In this document: piece after piece, positions 1 to 7,356 of the stretch
Position numbering within the stretch: the stretch's first letter is position 1
Layout of the letters: the number at the start of each line of letters is the position of its first letter
Assembly: GCF_027594745.1 (NCBI RefSeq)
Contig: NZ_CP110854.1
Location: 3,985,501-4,049,500 of the forward strand
Source of the DNA: Saprospira grandis
GTDB taxonomy: Bacteria; Bacteroidota; Bacteroidia; Chitinophagales; Saprospiraceae
Direction: 5' to 3'
Length of the DNA stretch: 64,000 nt
The notes under the pieces: generated by a model
Told to the model about the DNA's origin: nothing
What the model saw: only the letters and a program-made list of their open reading frames with translations
The model's database searches: none
Program-made: the position numbers and the translations under genes

Positions 1-103
1 TGAATTAGCCTATCAGTTGGGCTATAATTATCCACATTATTTTAGCCGAATGTTTAAGGCCAAAACAGGGCTGAGCCCCAAAGAATACCGAAAGCGAGCT
101 TAG
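1..103 (+). CDS. AraC-family transcriptional regulator, C-terminal fragment
   Basis: Only the last 33 codons are in the window (frame from base 2, TAG at 101-103). They read as the second helix-turn-helix of an AraC/XylS DNA-binding domain: ELAYQLGYNYPHYFSRMFK followed by the family ending TGLSPKEYRK. This segment is the most conserved part of the family and contacts the major groove. The effector-binding N-terminal half lies off the left edge, so the regulated pathway cannot be told. The gene converges on the peroxiredoxin gene, and a shared hairpin lies between them. Confidence 0.9.
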   Translation, partial: ELAYQLGYNYPHYFSRMFKAKTGLSPKEYRKRA

Positions 104-112
104 GGGAAAAGG

Positions 113-144
113 AAAGGAGCAAACAGTTAACTGTTTGCTCCTTT
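113..144. terminator. Bidirectional hairpin terminator between convergent genes
   Basis: A perfect 14-bp inverted repeat (AAAGGAGCAAACAG / CTGTTTGCTCCTTT) with a TTAA loop lies between the araC-type stop at 103 and the peroxiredoxin stop at 150. It ends in AAA/TTT on both sides, so it can act in both directions, although the T-tracts are short. Confidence 0.75.
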
Positions 145-149
145 GGTGT

Positions 150-608
150 TTAGGCTTCCTTTTTTAGGCTATCTAAGGCCTCTTCAATATGCTGAACGGC
201 ATTAAATTGCGAGCTAAACTCATGAATTAACTTGCCCTCGGCATTAAATATATAAGTTACCCGGCCAGGTAAAAGACCAAACAAGCTGCCTGGAACGCCA
301 AACTTTTTGCGTAATTCCTTTTTGCTATCACTGAGCAAGCGGAAGGGTAGGCGGTGTTTGCTAGCAAATTTCTTATGTTTTTCTGGTCCATCGGCACTCA
401 CGCCAACCACCTTTGCCCCTAAGTCCGTAAAGACCTCAAATTGGTCTCTAAATGCGCAGGCTTCTGCCGTGCAGCCGGGGGTATCATCTTTGGGATAAAA
501 ATAAAGGACCAAAGCCTGGCCCAAAAAGTCTTGTTCTGTGAGCCACTGCCCATCTTGGTCCTGCAAACGAAAGGCAGGGAGGCTATCGCCTAAACTGATC
601 TTACTCAT
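150..608 (-). CDS. bcp: Thiol peroxidase Bcp (bacterioferritin comigratory protein, Prx family)
   Basis: 152 residues, normal for Bcp/PrxQ. This peroxiredoxin reduces H2O2 and organic hydroperoxides in the cytosol using thioredoxin. The active-site motif DTPGCTAEACAFRD is present, with peroxidatic C46 and candidate resolving C51 (the CxxxxC arrangement of the PrxQ subgroup). FYPKDDTPGC and VVGVSADGPEKHKKF match the thioredoxin-fold core. There is no signal peptide. It starts at ATG 608. It is a single-gene unit with a long AT-rich upstream region shared with the divergent TPR gene. The function is secure; the preferred reductant and substrate are not visible. Confidence 0.95.
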   Translation of the reverse strand: MSKISLGDSLPAFRLQDQDGQWLTEQDFLGQALVLYFYPKDDTPGCTAEACAFRDQFEVFTDLGAKVVGVSADGPEKHKKFASKHRLPFRLLSDSKKELRKKFGVPGSLFGLLPGRVTYIFNAEGKLIHEFSSQFNAVQHIEEALDSLKKEA

Positions 609-870
609 ACGATTAGAAGTTGTTGATTTTTGTCCATAACAAAAGCGAGGGCCTTTTGTTGGCTACTAGCTTGTTCTTTTGCAGTGAGTACTTTAGACTA
701 ACTTTAAATTTGCTTACATAAGGTAAAGCTAATCAGTTGGTTATCTGTATTTGTACCTATGCAAGCTACCTAATTTAGCTAAAAAGGAGGAAGGGCCAAC
801 AACAGAACAGGAAAAACTACGTATTTTAGATATCCCCTTTATTTTGCCCCGCCACTCAAAACCAAAAGCC

Positions 871-2595
871 ATGACGCCCAAGTTACTCCTTATTAGTTTG
901 TTATTGTTTAGCGGAACGCTATTGGCCCAAAACAAGGCAGCCATAAAGGCCTATAATACGGCCCTGAGCTATTACCAAAGTAGAGACTATGAAACGGCTG
1001 CCCCTCTTTTTGAGCAGGCTATTCAGGAATCTCCAGACTTTTACTATGCACATCGCAGTTTGATCAGTTGCTATGAGCAAATGGGGCAGCTAGATAAAGC
1101 GGTGCCAGCCTATTTGGCTGCACTAAAACTGGCCCCACATGATTTTGATTTGCATTTCAATTTATCGCAAACCTATATTCAGCTAGAAGAATGGGCGGCG
1201 GCCAAAAAAGCCTTGGAGCAGAGTTTAGATATATCGCCTACAGATAGAAAAGCCTTGCAATCTTTGGAGCAAATAGAGCGCTATTTGGCCCAGAAAGAGG
1301 CCCCAAAAGAGGAGCAAGTGATCAAAGAGGAGCGCAGCAGCCCTTCTGATCGGGCATATAATGCTGCTTTGGCCCTTTATCGGAAAGGAGAGTACCAGCA
1401 GGCCCGGGGCCAATTGCAGGCCTTTTCGGGCCAAGTGAGCCAAGCCGATTTCTATTATCTTTGGGCCCTTTGCGAGCAGCAATTGGGCGAAAGAACGGCC
1501 GCTATTGAGCAATATGAAGCGGCTTTGGCCCTAGATGATCGGCATTTTAATAGTAATTACAATTTAGGGATTCTCTACTACAATGATAGAAACTATGAAG
1601 AGGCCCAAGCCCTGCTAGAAACAGCCTACCAAAAGCAACCCAAGAAAAAAGATTTGGCCAAGCATTTGGCCCTTAGCTATTATTTGGGCAATAATATGGA
1701 GAAAGCCGAGCCTTTTTTGGCCAAGCTAGCCCCCAAAATACAATCGGCAGAGCTCTACTATTATTGGTCCAAAACACTGATGCAGTTAGGTCGAAAAAAA
1801 GAGAGTCAAAAAGCTTTGGCTACGGCCAAAAAACTAGACAAAAGCGGAGAGCTGCAGGTGGATATCCAAAACGATCTGGCCGAATATGGACAACTGGCTA
1901 GTGAGTACCGAAAAAATGGAAATTACCAAAAAGCTATTGAGGTGTTGGAAGAAGCCATAGCCAAACATGAAGATGAAGCCGCCCTGCATTTTAATTTGGG
2001 CCTCAATTACCTAGAGGTGGGCAATAGCCTAAAGGCCCAAAAGGAATTTGCCAAAACCGTAGCCCTTACTCCCGGCCATGCCAAAGCCTATTCGGCCCTA
2101 GGCGATATTCATTATCAGGCGGAGAAGTATAGTGAGGCCGCTGCCTATTTTAAGGCTTGTATCGAGGCGGGAATGCAAGATGCTTATAGCTACTATCAGC
2201 TAGGGAGTAGCTTGTATAAACTGAACCGCTTTCAGGAGTCTGCCGAAAGTTTTGAGCAAGCTATTGCTAAAAACCCCAAAGAGAAACAATTCTATTTTGC
2301 CTTGGGCCTGAGCTATTTGCGCAAAAAGAAAAATGATCTTTCGATCCAGAATTTTGAAAAAGCCCTGGCCTTAGATCCCTATTTCATTGATGCTCAATAT
2401 CATATTTGCGTCAATTATATTGAAACCAACCGCTTTTTAGATGCCATTGATGAGGCGGAGAAAATTATTGAAAAAGACCCCAAATTTGCTAAAGCTTATT
2501 TGACCTTGGCCCATAGCCATAAGCGTTTGGGCAATTTGGCCGAGGCCGATAAATATAGAAAAAAGGCCATTCGCTTAGATCCTTCTTTGCGTTAA
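871..2595 (+). CDS. Secreted tetratricopeptide-repeat protein
   Basis: 574 residues from ATG 871. The open frame runs back to 751, but only the start at 871 places a signal peptide (MTPKLLLISLLLFSGTLLAQ, AQ cleavage) at the N-terminus. The mature protein is almost entirely TPR units of about 34 residues with typical A-x-x-x-[YF]-x-x-A and P-x-x-x-x-A signatures, in two blocks (about 25-165 and 190-570) separated by a charged KEEQVIKEERSS linker. TPR solenoids bind partner proteins; here it would act in the periplasm or as an envelope assembly scaffold. No enzymatic domain is visible. It is monocistronic. An AT-rich stretch with a TAAATTTG box (705-712) might hold the promoter. Confidence 0.8.
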   Translation: MTPKLLLISLLLFSGTLLAQNKAAIKAYNTALSYYQSRDYETAAPLFEQAIQESPDFYYAHRSLISCYEQMGQLDKAVPAYLAALKLAPHDFDLHFNLSQTYIQLEEWAAAKKALEQSLDISPTDRKALQSLEQIERYLAQKEAPKEEQVIKEERSSPSDRAYNAALALYRKGEYQQARGQLQAFSGQVSQADFYYLWALCEQQLGERTAAIEQYEAALALDDRHFNSNYNLGILYYNDRNYEEAQALLETAYQKQPKKKDLAKHLALSYYLGNNMEKAEPFLAKLAPKIQSAELYYYWSKTLMQLGRKKESQKALATAKKLDKSGELQVDIQNDLAEYGQLASEYRKNGNYQKAIEVLEEAIAKHEDEAALHFNLGLNYLEVGNSLKAQKEFAKTVALTPGHAKAYSALGDIHYQAEKYSEAAAYFKACIEAGMQDAYSYYQLGSSLYKLNRFQESAESFEQAIAKNPKEKQFYFALGLSYLRKKKNDLSIQNFEKALALDPYFIDAQYHICVNYIETNRFLDAIDEAEKIIEKDPKFAKAYLTLAHSHKRLGNLAEADKYRKKAIRLDPSLR

Positions 2596-2599
2596 TTGC

Positions 2600-2787
2600 G
2601 GTCCTACAGGCCCGAAGGGCCGCAGGCAATAGCCAGATTTAAACGCACTCACTTTTATAGTTTGCAGCAATTTCCCGCTAGTCGTCCCTATTTTTCTCGA
2701 CCATAGCGAAGGCTATGCCCTTAAAAAATAGCTAGCCTAGCCAAAAATTCATAGCAAACCATGGCCAAAGCAGCGCGATTAAATCTG
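2600..2787. repeat. Degenerate short-palindrome array next to a GC block
   Basis: A non-coding stretch between the TPR gene and the transporter terminator. It begins with the GGCCCGAAGGGCC hairpin. Around 2715-2765 it carries a segment (GGCTATGCCCTTAAAAAATAG then CCATGGCC) that recurs in altered form near 55494-55550 and, reversed, near 47218-47262. It therefore looks like a decayed copy of the palindrome array seen at five other loci. As there, the adjoining GC block has its GGGGC end facing away from the array. No ORF with coding character. Confidence 0.5.
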
Positions 2788-2899
2788 GCTGAGGGATAGT
2801 AGGCAGTGGCCGCAGGCCAGACCTAGGCGCGCAGCGCCGCAGGGCCGAGCGAGCAGCGAGCTGCCGCATAGCCCGACCCGAAGGGGCAGCCCCAAAAAA
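2788..2899 (-). repeat. GC-rich modular hairpin repeat, copy 1
   Basis: Read on the minus strand it begins TTTTTTGGGGCTGCCCC, then has the block GGGTCGGGCTATGCGGCAGC, GCTCGCTGCTCGCTCGGCCC, a variable hairpin, and GGTCTGGCC-hairpin-GGCCACTGCCTAC. This matches the other copies in the window. Its GGGGC end abuts the terminator of the minus-strand EamA gene. Confidence 0.85.
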
Positions 2900-2936
2900 G
2901 AAAAAGCGAAAACGAACTGAAGCTCGTTTTCGCTTT
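2894..2936 (-). terminator. Intrinsic terminator of the EamA transporter gene
   Basis: On the minus strand a 13-bp perfect stem (AAAGCGAAAACGA / TCGTTTTCGCTTT, 2924-2936 and 2903-2915) is followed by a T-rich tract, five bases after the transporter stop codon. Confidence 0.85.
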
Positions 2937-2940
2937 ATGA

Positions 2941-3834
2941 TTAGGCTTTGGCCTTTTTGGGCCAGTTGATCCAAAAGACGGCGGCCAGAATTAAGCCGAC
3001 GCCCAGCCATTGTAAGCCGCCCACCTGTTCATTGAGCAAAACATAGGCAAAAAGAATAGAGACGGGAATTTCCATAGAGGCGATGATGCTGCCCAAGCCC
3101 GTGCCCGTAATCGGCATGCCTTCATTGAGCAAAATAGGAGGGAGGACGGTCCCAAAAACCGCTATCAGCAGTCCCCAGCTAGCAAAATCGGCCCAGCCAA
3201 AATTGTCGATTAGGCTGAGGTTCCAGAACAAAACCGTGATGATCAATCCCCCCCAAACCATAAAATAACTGCGCTCCAAATTGGGCAGGCGCAACACCAC
3301 TCGGTTAGAAGAATAGAGGGTGACGGTATAGCTAGAAGCGGCGGCCAAACCAAAGGCCAAGCCACGCCAATCTAGGCTTAGGGATTCTTCTTGGCCCAAA
3401 ATCCCGGTGGCTAAAAAGGTACCGACCAAAACGATAGCGGCAGCCATGATTTTGATGAGAGGCGGGAATTTCCGCTCTAGTATAGACTCTAACAAAATGC
3501 CCATCCAGATGGCTTGCATGAGCAAAATAATGCCCACCGAAACGGGAATATATTGGATGGCCAAATAATAAAAGGTACTGGTTAGGCCCATGGCCGTTCC
3601 GGCCAACAACAGCTGCCCTTTTTCTTTTAGAGAGGCGGGCGCAACCGCCTTTTTGGCCTTGCCACCAAAGAGCAAGCGCAAAATAAAGAGGATCAAAATG
3701 CCCCAAACAAACTGACCCAAGGTCAAATTGCCAATATGGCCGCCTTTGAGGGTCGCCATTTTTACAAAAGTGGCCAAAACGCCATAGCTGCAGGCCCCAG
3801 CGGCCACCAGCAAAATTCCTTTCAATTGTCCCAT
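2941..3834 (-). CDS. EamA/DMT-superfamily transporter
   Basis: 297 residues with ten hydrophobic segments in two homologous halves of five, the EamA arrangement of the drug/metabolite transporter superfamily. Family cues include the N-terminal GACSYGVLATFVKMA, and in the second half LPPILLNEGMPITG, LGSIIASMEIPVSILFAYVLLNE and LQWLGVGLILAAV. These inner-membrane proteins export amino acids, metabolites or drugs by proton exchange; the substrate cannot be read from sequence. It lies downstream of the sirtuin-Nudix pair in the same orientation, but a terminator between them makes separate transcription likely. Confidence 0.85.
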   Translation of the reverse strand: MGQLKGILLVAAGACSYGVLATFVKMATLKGGHIGNLTLGQFVWGILILFILRLLFGGKAKKAVAPASLKEKGQLLLAGTAMGLTSTFYYLAIQYIPVSVGIILLMQAIWMGILLESILERKFPPLIKIMAAAIVLVGTFLATGILGQEESLSLDWRGLAFGLAAASSYTVTLYSSNRVVLRLPNLERSYFMVWGGLIITVLFWNLSLIDNFGWADFASWGLLIAVFGTVLPPILLNEGMPITGTGLGSIIASMEIPVSILFAYVLLNEQVGGLQWLGVGLILAAVFWINWPKKAKA

Positions 3835-3856
3835 GAAGTATGCTAAAAAAGGTCAT

Positions 3857-3891
3857 AAAAAAGCCCTTTGGTCCATAACAGGCCAAAGGGC
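3857..3891 (-). terminator. Intrinsic terminator after the Nudix gene
   Basis: On the minus strand GCCCTTTGG (3883-3891) pairs with CCAAAGGGC (3863-3871) across an 11-base loop, followed by TTTTTT. It lies 22 bases past the Nudix stop and before the EamA start. Confidence 0.85.
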
Positions 3892-3912
3892 GCACAAAAT
3901 AGATAAATCTAT

Positions 3913-4467
3913 TTACAACTCATCTTTATCCATTAAAATTTTTAGCTTGAAGAGGGCGGCTTGCGAAATCACATCCGTAATTTCATCATTTAGGGCCATC
4001 TCGATGGCTTGGGCCAAAGGGAGGCGCCAAAGCCGAAGTTCTTCGCTGCTTTCGGGCTGGGCCTGGCCTTGGCTGAGCTCTTGGGCCAAATAGACGATGC
4101 CCGATTCATCCGTGACCGAATTGGAGGTATGCAGCTGCAATAAGGGCCGCCATTTTTTGGCCCGCAGGCCAGTTTCCTCTAGCAGTTCTCTTTGGGCGGC
4201 CGCCAAAGGCGACTCCGTTTTGGGGCAGCCCCCTTCTGGAATTTCCCAGCTATAGGCCGAAAGTGGATAGCGATATTGGCCCACCAAATAGGTGTAGCCC
4301 TCGGCATCTATCGGAATCACGCCCACCGCAATATTCTTGAAGTGAACGACCCCATAAATGCCCGCTTTACCGCTAGGATCCAAAACTTGGTCTTCCTCCA
4401 ACTCAATCCAGGGATTGCTATATATTTTTTTGCGCGACAAAAAGGTCCAGGGATTTTTCTCTTGCAT
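3913..4467 (-). CDS. Nudix hydrolase, ADP-ribose/nucleoside-diphosphate-sugar type
   Basis: 184 residues. The complete Nudix box Gx5Ex7REUxEExG is at residues 79-100 (G79, E85, R93-E94, E97-E98), which binds the Mg2+ ions for pyrophosphate hydrolysis. The preceding QYRYPLSAYSWEIPEGG is typical of ADP-ribose pyrophosphatase/NudF-NudK-type members rather than MutT. Its ATG directly follows the sirtuin stop (TAA ATG), so the two are very likely co-translated. Inference: sirtuins release O-acyl-ADP-ribose and nicotinamide, so a Nudix enzyme cleaving ADP-ribose would clear the product. Substrate not proven. Confidence 0.88.
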   Translation of the reverse strand: MQEKNPWTFLSRKKIYSNPWIELEEDQVLDPSGKAGIYGVVHFKNIAVGVIPIDAEGYTYLVGQYRYPLSAYSWEIPEGGCPKTESPLAAAQRELLEETGLRAKKWRPLLQLHTSNSVTDESGIVYLAQELSQGQAQPESSEELRLWRLPLAQAIEMALNDEITDVISQAALFKLKILMDKDEL

Positions 4468-5166
4468 TTATCCGTATTTTTCAATCAGTTCGGCCACCAA
4501 AGCGGGCAGGCCCGTTGTGGCAGGCTCGGCCAAAACTTTCAAATTATCTAGATGAGGCAGTTGGGCAGGCTTGGGATCTACATAAAACTTAGGCGAGGCT
4601 TTGGGGACATAATGAATCAAACCCGCAGCGGGATAAACCTGCATAGAGGTGCCCACCACAATAAAAATATCAGCTAATTCGGCCCAAGCTGCAGCTACGC
4701 CCAGCATGGGCACATCTTCTCCAAACCAAACGATATGCGGCCGCCATTGCCCACCTTTTGGGCAAGTTTGGCCCAACAAAATATCGTCTTTACAAGGCTG
4801 AATATTTTCGGGATCTAGGCTAGAGCGCTTCTTAAACAGCTCGCCATGTAAATGCAAAACCCGACTGCTACCGGCCCGCTCATGCAAATCGTCCACATTT
4901 TGGGTAATCAGGGCCACCTCAAAATGCGCCTCCAAATCCTTGAGAGCCAAATGCCCCGCATTGGGCGCCACCTCATGCAATTGCGCCCGCCTTTGGTTAT
5001 AAAAATCAAGGACCAAAGCCGGGTTTTGGGCAAAGCCTTCTGGGCTAGCCACCTGCATCACATCATGCCCCTCCCAAAGTCCATTGGCATCTCGAAAAGT
5101 CTGTATGCCCGATTCGGCACTGATTCCTGCACCCGTCAAAATGACTACTTTCAATTTTTCTGACAT
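4468..5166 (-). CDS. cobB: Class III sirtuin, NAD-dependent protein deacylase (CobB/SIRT5-like)
   Basis: 232 residues. NAD-binding motifs GAGISAESGIQTFRDANGLW (11-30) and TQNVDDLHERAG (88-99), the catalytic His in HLHG (H107) and VVGTSMQVYPAAGL are all present. Y56 and R59 (FYNQRR) are the pair that marks class III sirtuins and favours succinyl/malonyl-lysine removal. In the small domain only C125 and C135 are visible; the first CxxC is replaced by KKRSS, so the structural zinc is probably absent. Zinc-less relatives occur in Bacteroidota. Cytosolic. It is first in a two-gene unit with the Nudix hydrolase. Confidence 0.92.
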   Translation of the reverse strand: MSEKLKVVILTGAGISAESGIQTFRDANGLWEGHDVMQVASPEGFAQNPALVLDFYNQRRAQLHEVAPNAGHLALKDLEAHFEVALITQNVDDLHERAGSSRVLHLHGELFKKRSSLDPENIQPCKDDILLGQTCPKGGQWRPHIVWFGEDVPMLGVAAAWAELADIFIVVGTSMQVYPAAGLIHYVPKASPKFYVDPKPAQLPHLDNLKVLAEPATTGLPALVAELIEKYG

Positions 5167-5175
5167 CTGTTTATA

Positions 5176-5344
5176 TTTTTTTGGGGCTGCCCCGCCCTGC
5201 GGGCGGGTCGGGCTGTTTCGCAGCTCGCTGTTCGCTCGGCCCTGCGCAAAAATTCGCTTTGCTCATTTTGCTTGGTCTGGCCCTTTGGGCCACTGCTGTC
5301 CATCCCTCAGCCAAGTCGCTTCGCTCCTGTAGAGCTTGGCCCTT
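5176..5344 (+). repeat. GC-rich modular hairpin repeat, copy 2
   Basis: Starts TTTTTTTGGGGCTGCCCCGCC. It then carries the CCCGCCC-tgc-GGGCGGG hairpin, GGGCTGTTTCGCAGCTCGC, TGTTCGCTCGGCCCTGCG, an AAAATTCGC/GCTCATTTT-like variable arm, and GGTCTGGCCC-ttt-GGGCCACTGC followed by TCCATCCCTCAGCC. It occupies most of the upstream region of the sirtuin gene. Confidence 0.85.
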
Positions 5345-5377
5345 AAATGTTAAAATTGGAGAAAAAAGTAGGGAATA

Positions 5378-5408
5378 TTTGCATATTAAAATCTAATCCG
5401 TACATTTG
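5378..5408 (+). promoter_or_regulatory. Bacteroidota-type sigma-A promoter
   Basis: TTTG at 5378-5381 and TACATTTG at 5401-5408 are separated by exactly 19 bases. This matches the Bacteroidota consensus TTTG-N19-TAnnTTTG. Transcription would start near 5414 and run right into the hairpin at 5445, with no gene between. Confidence 0.65.
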
Positions 5409-5413
5409 TATTG

Positions 5414-5478
5414 TCTTTGTGTTTATTTGTTTGGGTTTTTAGGGGAGGCTGTTCCGAATAGGAGCAGCCTCTTTTTTT
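5414..5478 (+). ncRNA. Candidate small RNA (orphan promoter plus terminator)
   Basis: The predicted start six bases after the TACATTTG box and the strong terminator ending in seven T define a transcript of about 65 nt. Its 5' half is U-rich and unstructured (UUUGUGUUUAUUUGUUUGGG); its 3' half is the terminator stem. No convincing ORF fits. The upstream plus-strand neighbour is only a repeat block and the sirtuin start on the other strand, so the terminator has no other plus-strand gene to serve. No known RNA family was recognised. Confidence 0.4.
5445..5478 (+). terminator. Strong intrinsic terminator, plus strand
   Basis: An 11-bp stem, GAGGCTGTTCC (5445-5455) with GGAGCAGCCTC (5461-5471) and one T-G wobble, has loop GAATA and is followed by T7 at 5472-5478. 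The T-tract is on the plus strand only, so it does not serve the minus-strand gene ending at 5481. Confidence 0.8.
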
Positions 5479-5480
5479 GT

Positions 5481-6197
5481 TTAGGCCATATCGTAAAGGC
5501 TAATCAGCTCAGCATCAGGGACATAATTGCGGACCAAATAGCTCATAAAGTTGAAAGAGCGGTCTACACGGTCCAAAATCCAGGCATCGGAGCTAGCGGT
5601 TAGTTTATTTAGCTGCACCAACTCTTTATCGGGATTAAAAGCGAGCTCTACCTCCCAGGGCTAATTATTTTCTTGGGCCATTTGCAGCATCTCTTGTTTG
5701 AGTTTGCCAGAATTAGAAATGGGGCGGTCAAAAATCCAATGTGCTTTTTCTACTTCTAGGTCCAAAAGAGCTTGGCCCATAATTTCGATAGCCTTTTGGG
5801 TTTCTATTACTTTTTTGTAGCTACCGTGTACGGAGGCCAGGTCTCGGATTTGGCCATCTTCACATTCTAGCAAATAGCCCTTAGAGAGGGCGGCTTCCAT
5901 GCCAATGAGTAAATTATAGCCATCAATATAGAGCGTTTCGCCAGCCAGCATTTCGGCTGGAATTTGTTTGTTGAGGCGATTGGCTTGGGCTTCTTGGCCA
6001 GAGCTCATGAGGAGCAGGGCCTTTTTTTGTCTTTTGCGGAGGCGGTAGCGATTGCCTACGAGTTCAGAGGCAGATTTTTCGGCATAGCCGCGGTCCAATA
6101 AAAAGGAGAGATCTCTAACGGCCTCTTGTAGGCTCCAGAGTTGGGTTTGTTGTCCAAATAATTGTTTATCCTGAGGGTGTTTTCCTCTATGTTTCAT
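5481..6197 (-). pseudogene. DUF434-type protein gene interrupted by an in-frame TAG
   Basis: From ATG 6197 the frame encodes 178 residues, ending HWIFDRPISNSGKLKQEM...AQENN and then TAG at 5661-5663. The same frame continues without another stop for 59 codons (PWEVELAFNPDKELVQLNK, then TASSDAWILDRVDRSFNFMS...) to TAA at 5481-5483. As I recall the DUF434/DUF5616 family, proteins are about 240 residues, with DxPxSNSGRL followed by PWxVEL..NPDxxL and a SSDxxILD motif. The split pieces together match that family end to end. A single base change (for example TGG or CAG to TAG) would explain it. The family's function is not known to me. Pseudogene, readthrough and sequencing error all remain possible. 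Confidence 0.75.
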
Positions 6198-6240
6198 TTT
6201 CTTATTTCAAGGGGTTATATAAAAAGTGGGGGGAGTAGTT

Positions 6241-6402
6241 GGGCGCCCGCAGGGCGTTTTTCTTGCGCAGCAAGTTTTCATTTGGCCTAGCGATGTGTAG
6301 CAGTGGCCGCAGGCTAGACCAAAGCCCCTAGGGCTGCAGGGCCGAGCGAATAGCGAGCTGCGAAACGTAGCGCCCGCAGCAAAGCTGCGGGAGGCCCCAA
6401 AA
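6241..6402 (-). repeat. GC-rich modular hairpin repeat, copy 3
   Basis: On the minus strand it begins TTTTGGGGCCTCCCGCAGC, with GCGGGCGCTACGTTTCGCAG, CTCGCTATTCGCTCGGCCC, a variable CAGCCCTAGGGGCT arm, then GGTCTAGCCTGCGGCCACTGC and TACACATCGCTAGGCC. Its GGGGCC end lies one base from the stop region of the Mpo1-like gene (6404). Confidence 0.85.
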
Positions 6403-6403
6403 C

Positions 6404-6886
6404 TTAATACTTAATACCGATCGACTTATAGATAAAGTGCAGCAGCCAGGCGGGACCCACCAACAAAAACTGCAGATCCTCTAAAAAAGAGGGTTTGGCG
6501 CCTTCAATTTTGTGGCCGATAAACTGGCCAATCCAGGCGATAAAGAAGAGGCCAAAGGCTAGCCAACCGTAGGCGAGGCCCCAACTAGCGCTGGCTTGGG
6601 CTAGATAATGATTGCCATACAATAGGCCGAGGCCAATGGGCAGAAAGCCCAGAAAAATGGGCAGCGATAGCCGCAGATAATAGATAAAAGTGAGGCCGAC
6701 CAAAATGCTGGCCCAATTGAGCAAGGGCGCAGGCTCGATAAAAAAGGGAATACTATACAGTAGCCCAAGCAGACTAAACATAATTGTGGGCACGCAAATC
6801 CAGTGAATGACCTTATTGATAGAATTTTGGTGGCTTTCGCCATACTTTTCGAGAAGGGTATCGATGGTTCGCTGAGGCATATCCAT
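6404..6886 (-). CDS. Mpo1/DUF962-family membrane protein
   Basis: 160 residues from ATG 6886 (a second ATG at 6880 gives 158). The open frame extends further upstream, but that part overlaps the tspO coding sequence. The N-terminal KYGESHQNSINKVIHWICVP fits the DUF962/Mpo1 signature (H-x-x-x-x-N-x-x-x-H) and is followed by four hydrophobic segments. Near the C-terminus are GHKIEGAKPSF and a second helix pair. Yeast Mpo1 is an Fe2+-dependent dioxygenase in fatty-acid alpha-oxidation; whether this member does the same is inference. The start ATG shares one base with the tspO stop (TAATG), suggesting translational coupling. Confidence 0.82.
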   Translation of the reverse strand: MDMPQRTIDTLLEKYGESHQNSINKVIHWICVPTIMFSLLGLLYSIPFFIEPAPLLNWASILVGLTFIYYLRLSLPIFLGFLPIGLGLLYGNHYLAQASASWGLAYGWLAFGLFFIAWIGQFIGHKIEGAKPSFLEDLQFLLVGPAWLLHFIYKSIGIKY

Positions 6887-7356
6887 TAGCTGTTGAGAAG
6901 GTAAATACTGGCATTGAGCAGGGCGGCAAAGCTGACCCAAGCCAGGTAGGGGAAAAGGAAGTAGGCGGCTTTGGGCTGTATGGACCAAAATAGGCGGATG
7001 CAGTAAAAAATGCTGGCCCAAAGTAGGGCAATTTCGACCAAAGCGGCGCCGGGAGATTGGGCAAAAAAGAAGAGAAAGGACCAAAGTCCGTTTAGGCCCA
7101 ACTGCAGCAGAAAGAAAAAGCGGGCTTTGGCGCTATTGCCTTTACCTTCTACCATTGCCCAGGCAATGGCCATTAGCGTATAGAGTAGGGTCCAGACGGG
7201 GCCAAAGAGGTAGCCTGGGGGATTAAAGCTGGGCTTTTGGAGTTGAGGGTACCAATCTGCCAAGCCTTGGGCAGTAGCCCAGCCGCCTAGGGCCGCTACT
7301 CCAAAACAAAGGAGTAGGGCCAAAAGTAAACGTTGCCAAAAGGACCAATTTTTCAT
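6886..7356 (-). CDS. tspO: TspO/MBR-family tryptophan-rich sensory protein
   Basis: 156 residues with five membrane segments. The family signature is clear: WYPQLQKPSFNPPGYLFGP then VWTLLYTLMAIAWA, and in the second half LNGLWSFLFF and the terminal NASIYLLN. TspO proteins bind porphyrins and sterol-like ligands and modulate stress or tetrapyrrole responses at the membrane. It is the middle gene of a three-gene unit: the upstream hypothetical stops at 7357, one base before this ATG, and the downstream Mpo1-like gene overlaps its stop. Substrate and exact role are unknown in this group. Confidence 0.93.
   Translation of the reverse strand: MKNWSFWQRLLLALLLCFGVAALGGWATAQGLADWYPQLQKPSFNPPGYLFGPVWTLLYTLMAIAWAMVEGKGNSAKARFFFLLQLGLNGLWSFLFFFAQSPGAALVEIALLWASIFYCIRLFWSIQPKAAYFLFPYLAWVSFAALLNASIYLLNS

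Noticed and set aside
751..870. N-terminal extension of the TPR protein from the ATG at 751
   Set aside because: The 40 residues show no protein character and would place a signal peptide internally.
3332..3895. 187-codon ORF overlapping the EamA gene in another frame
   Set aside because: It lies inside the clear EamA coding sequence on the same strand, and its residues match no family.
6886..7084. Longer start for the Mpo1-like gene reaching to 7084
   Set aside because: It would overlap tspO by 199 bases in another frame; the ATG at the tspO stop gives the expected family N-terminus.
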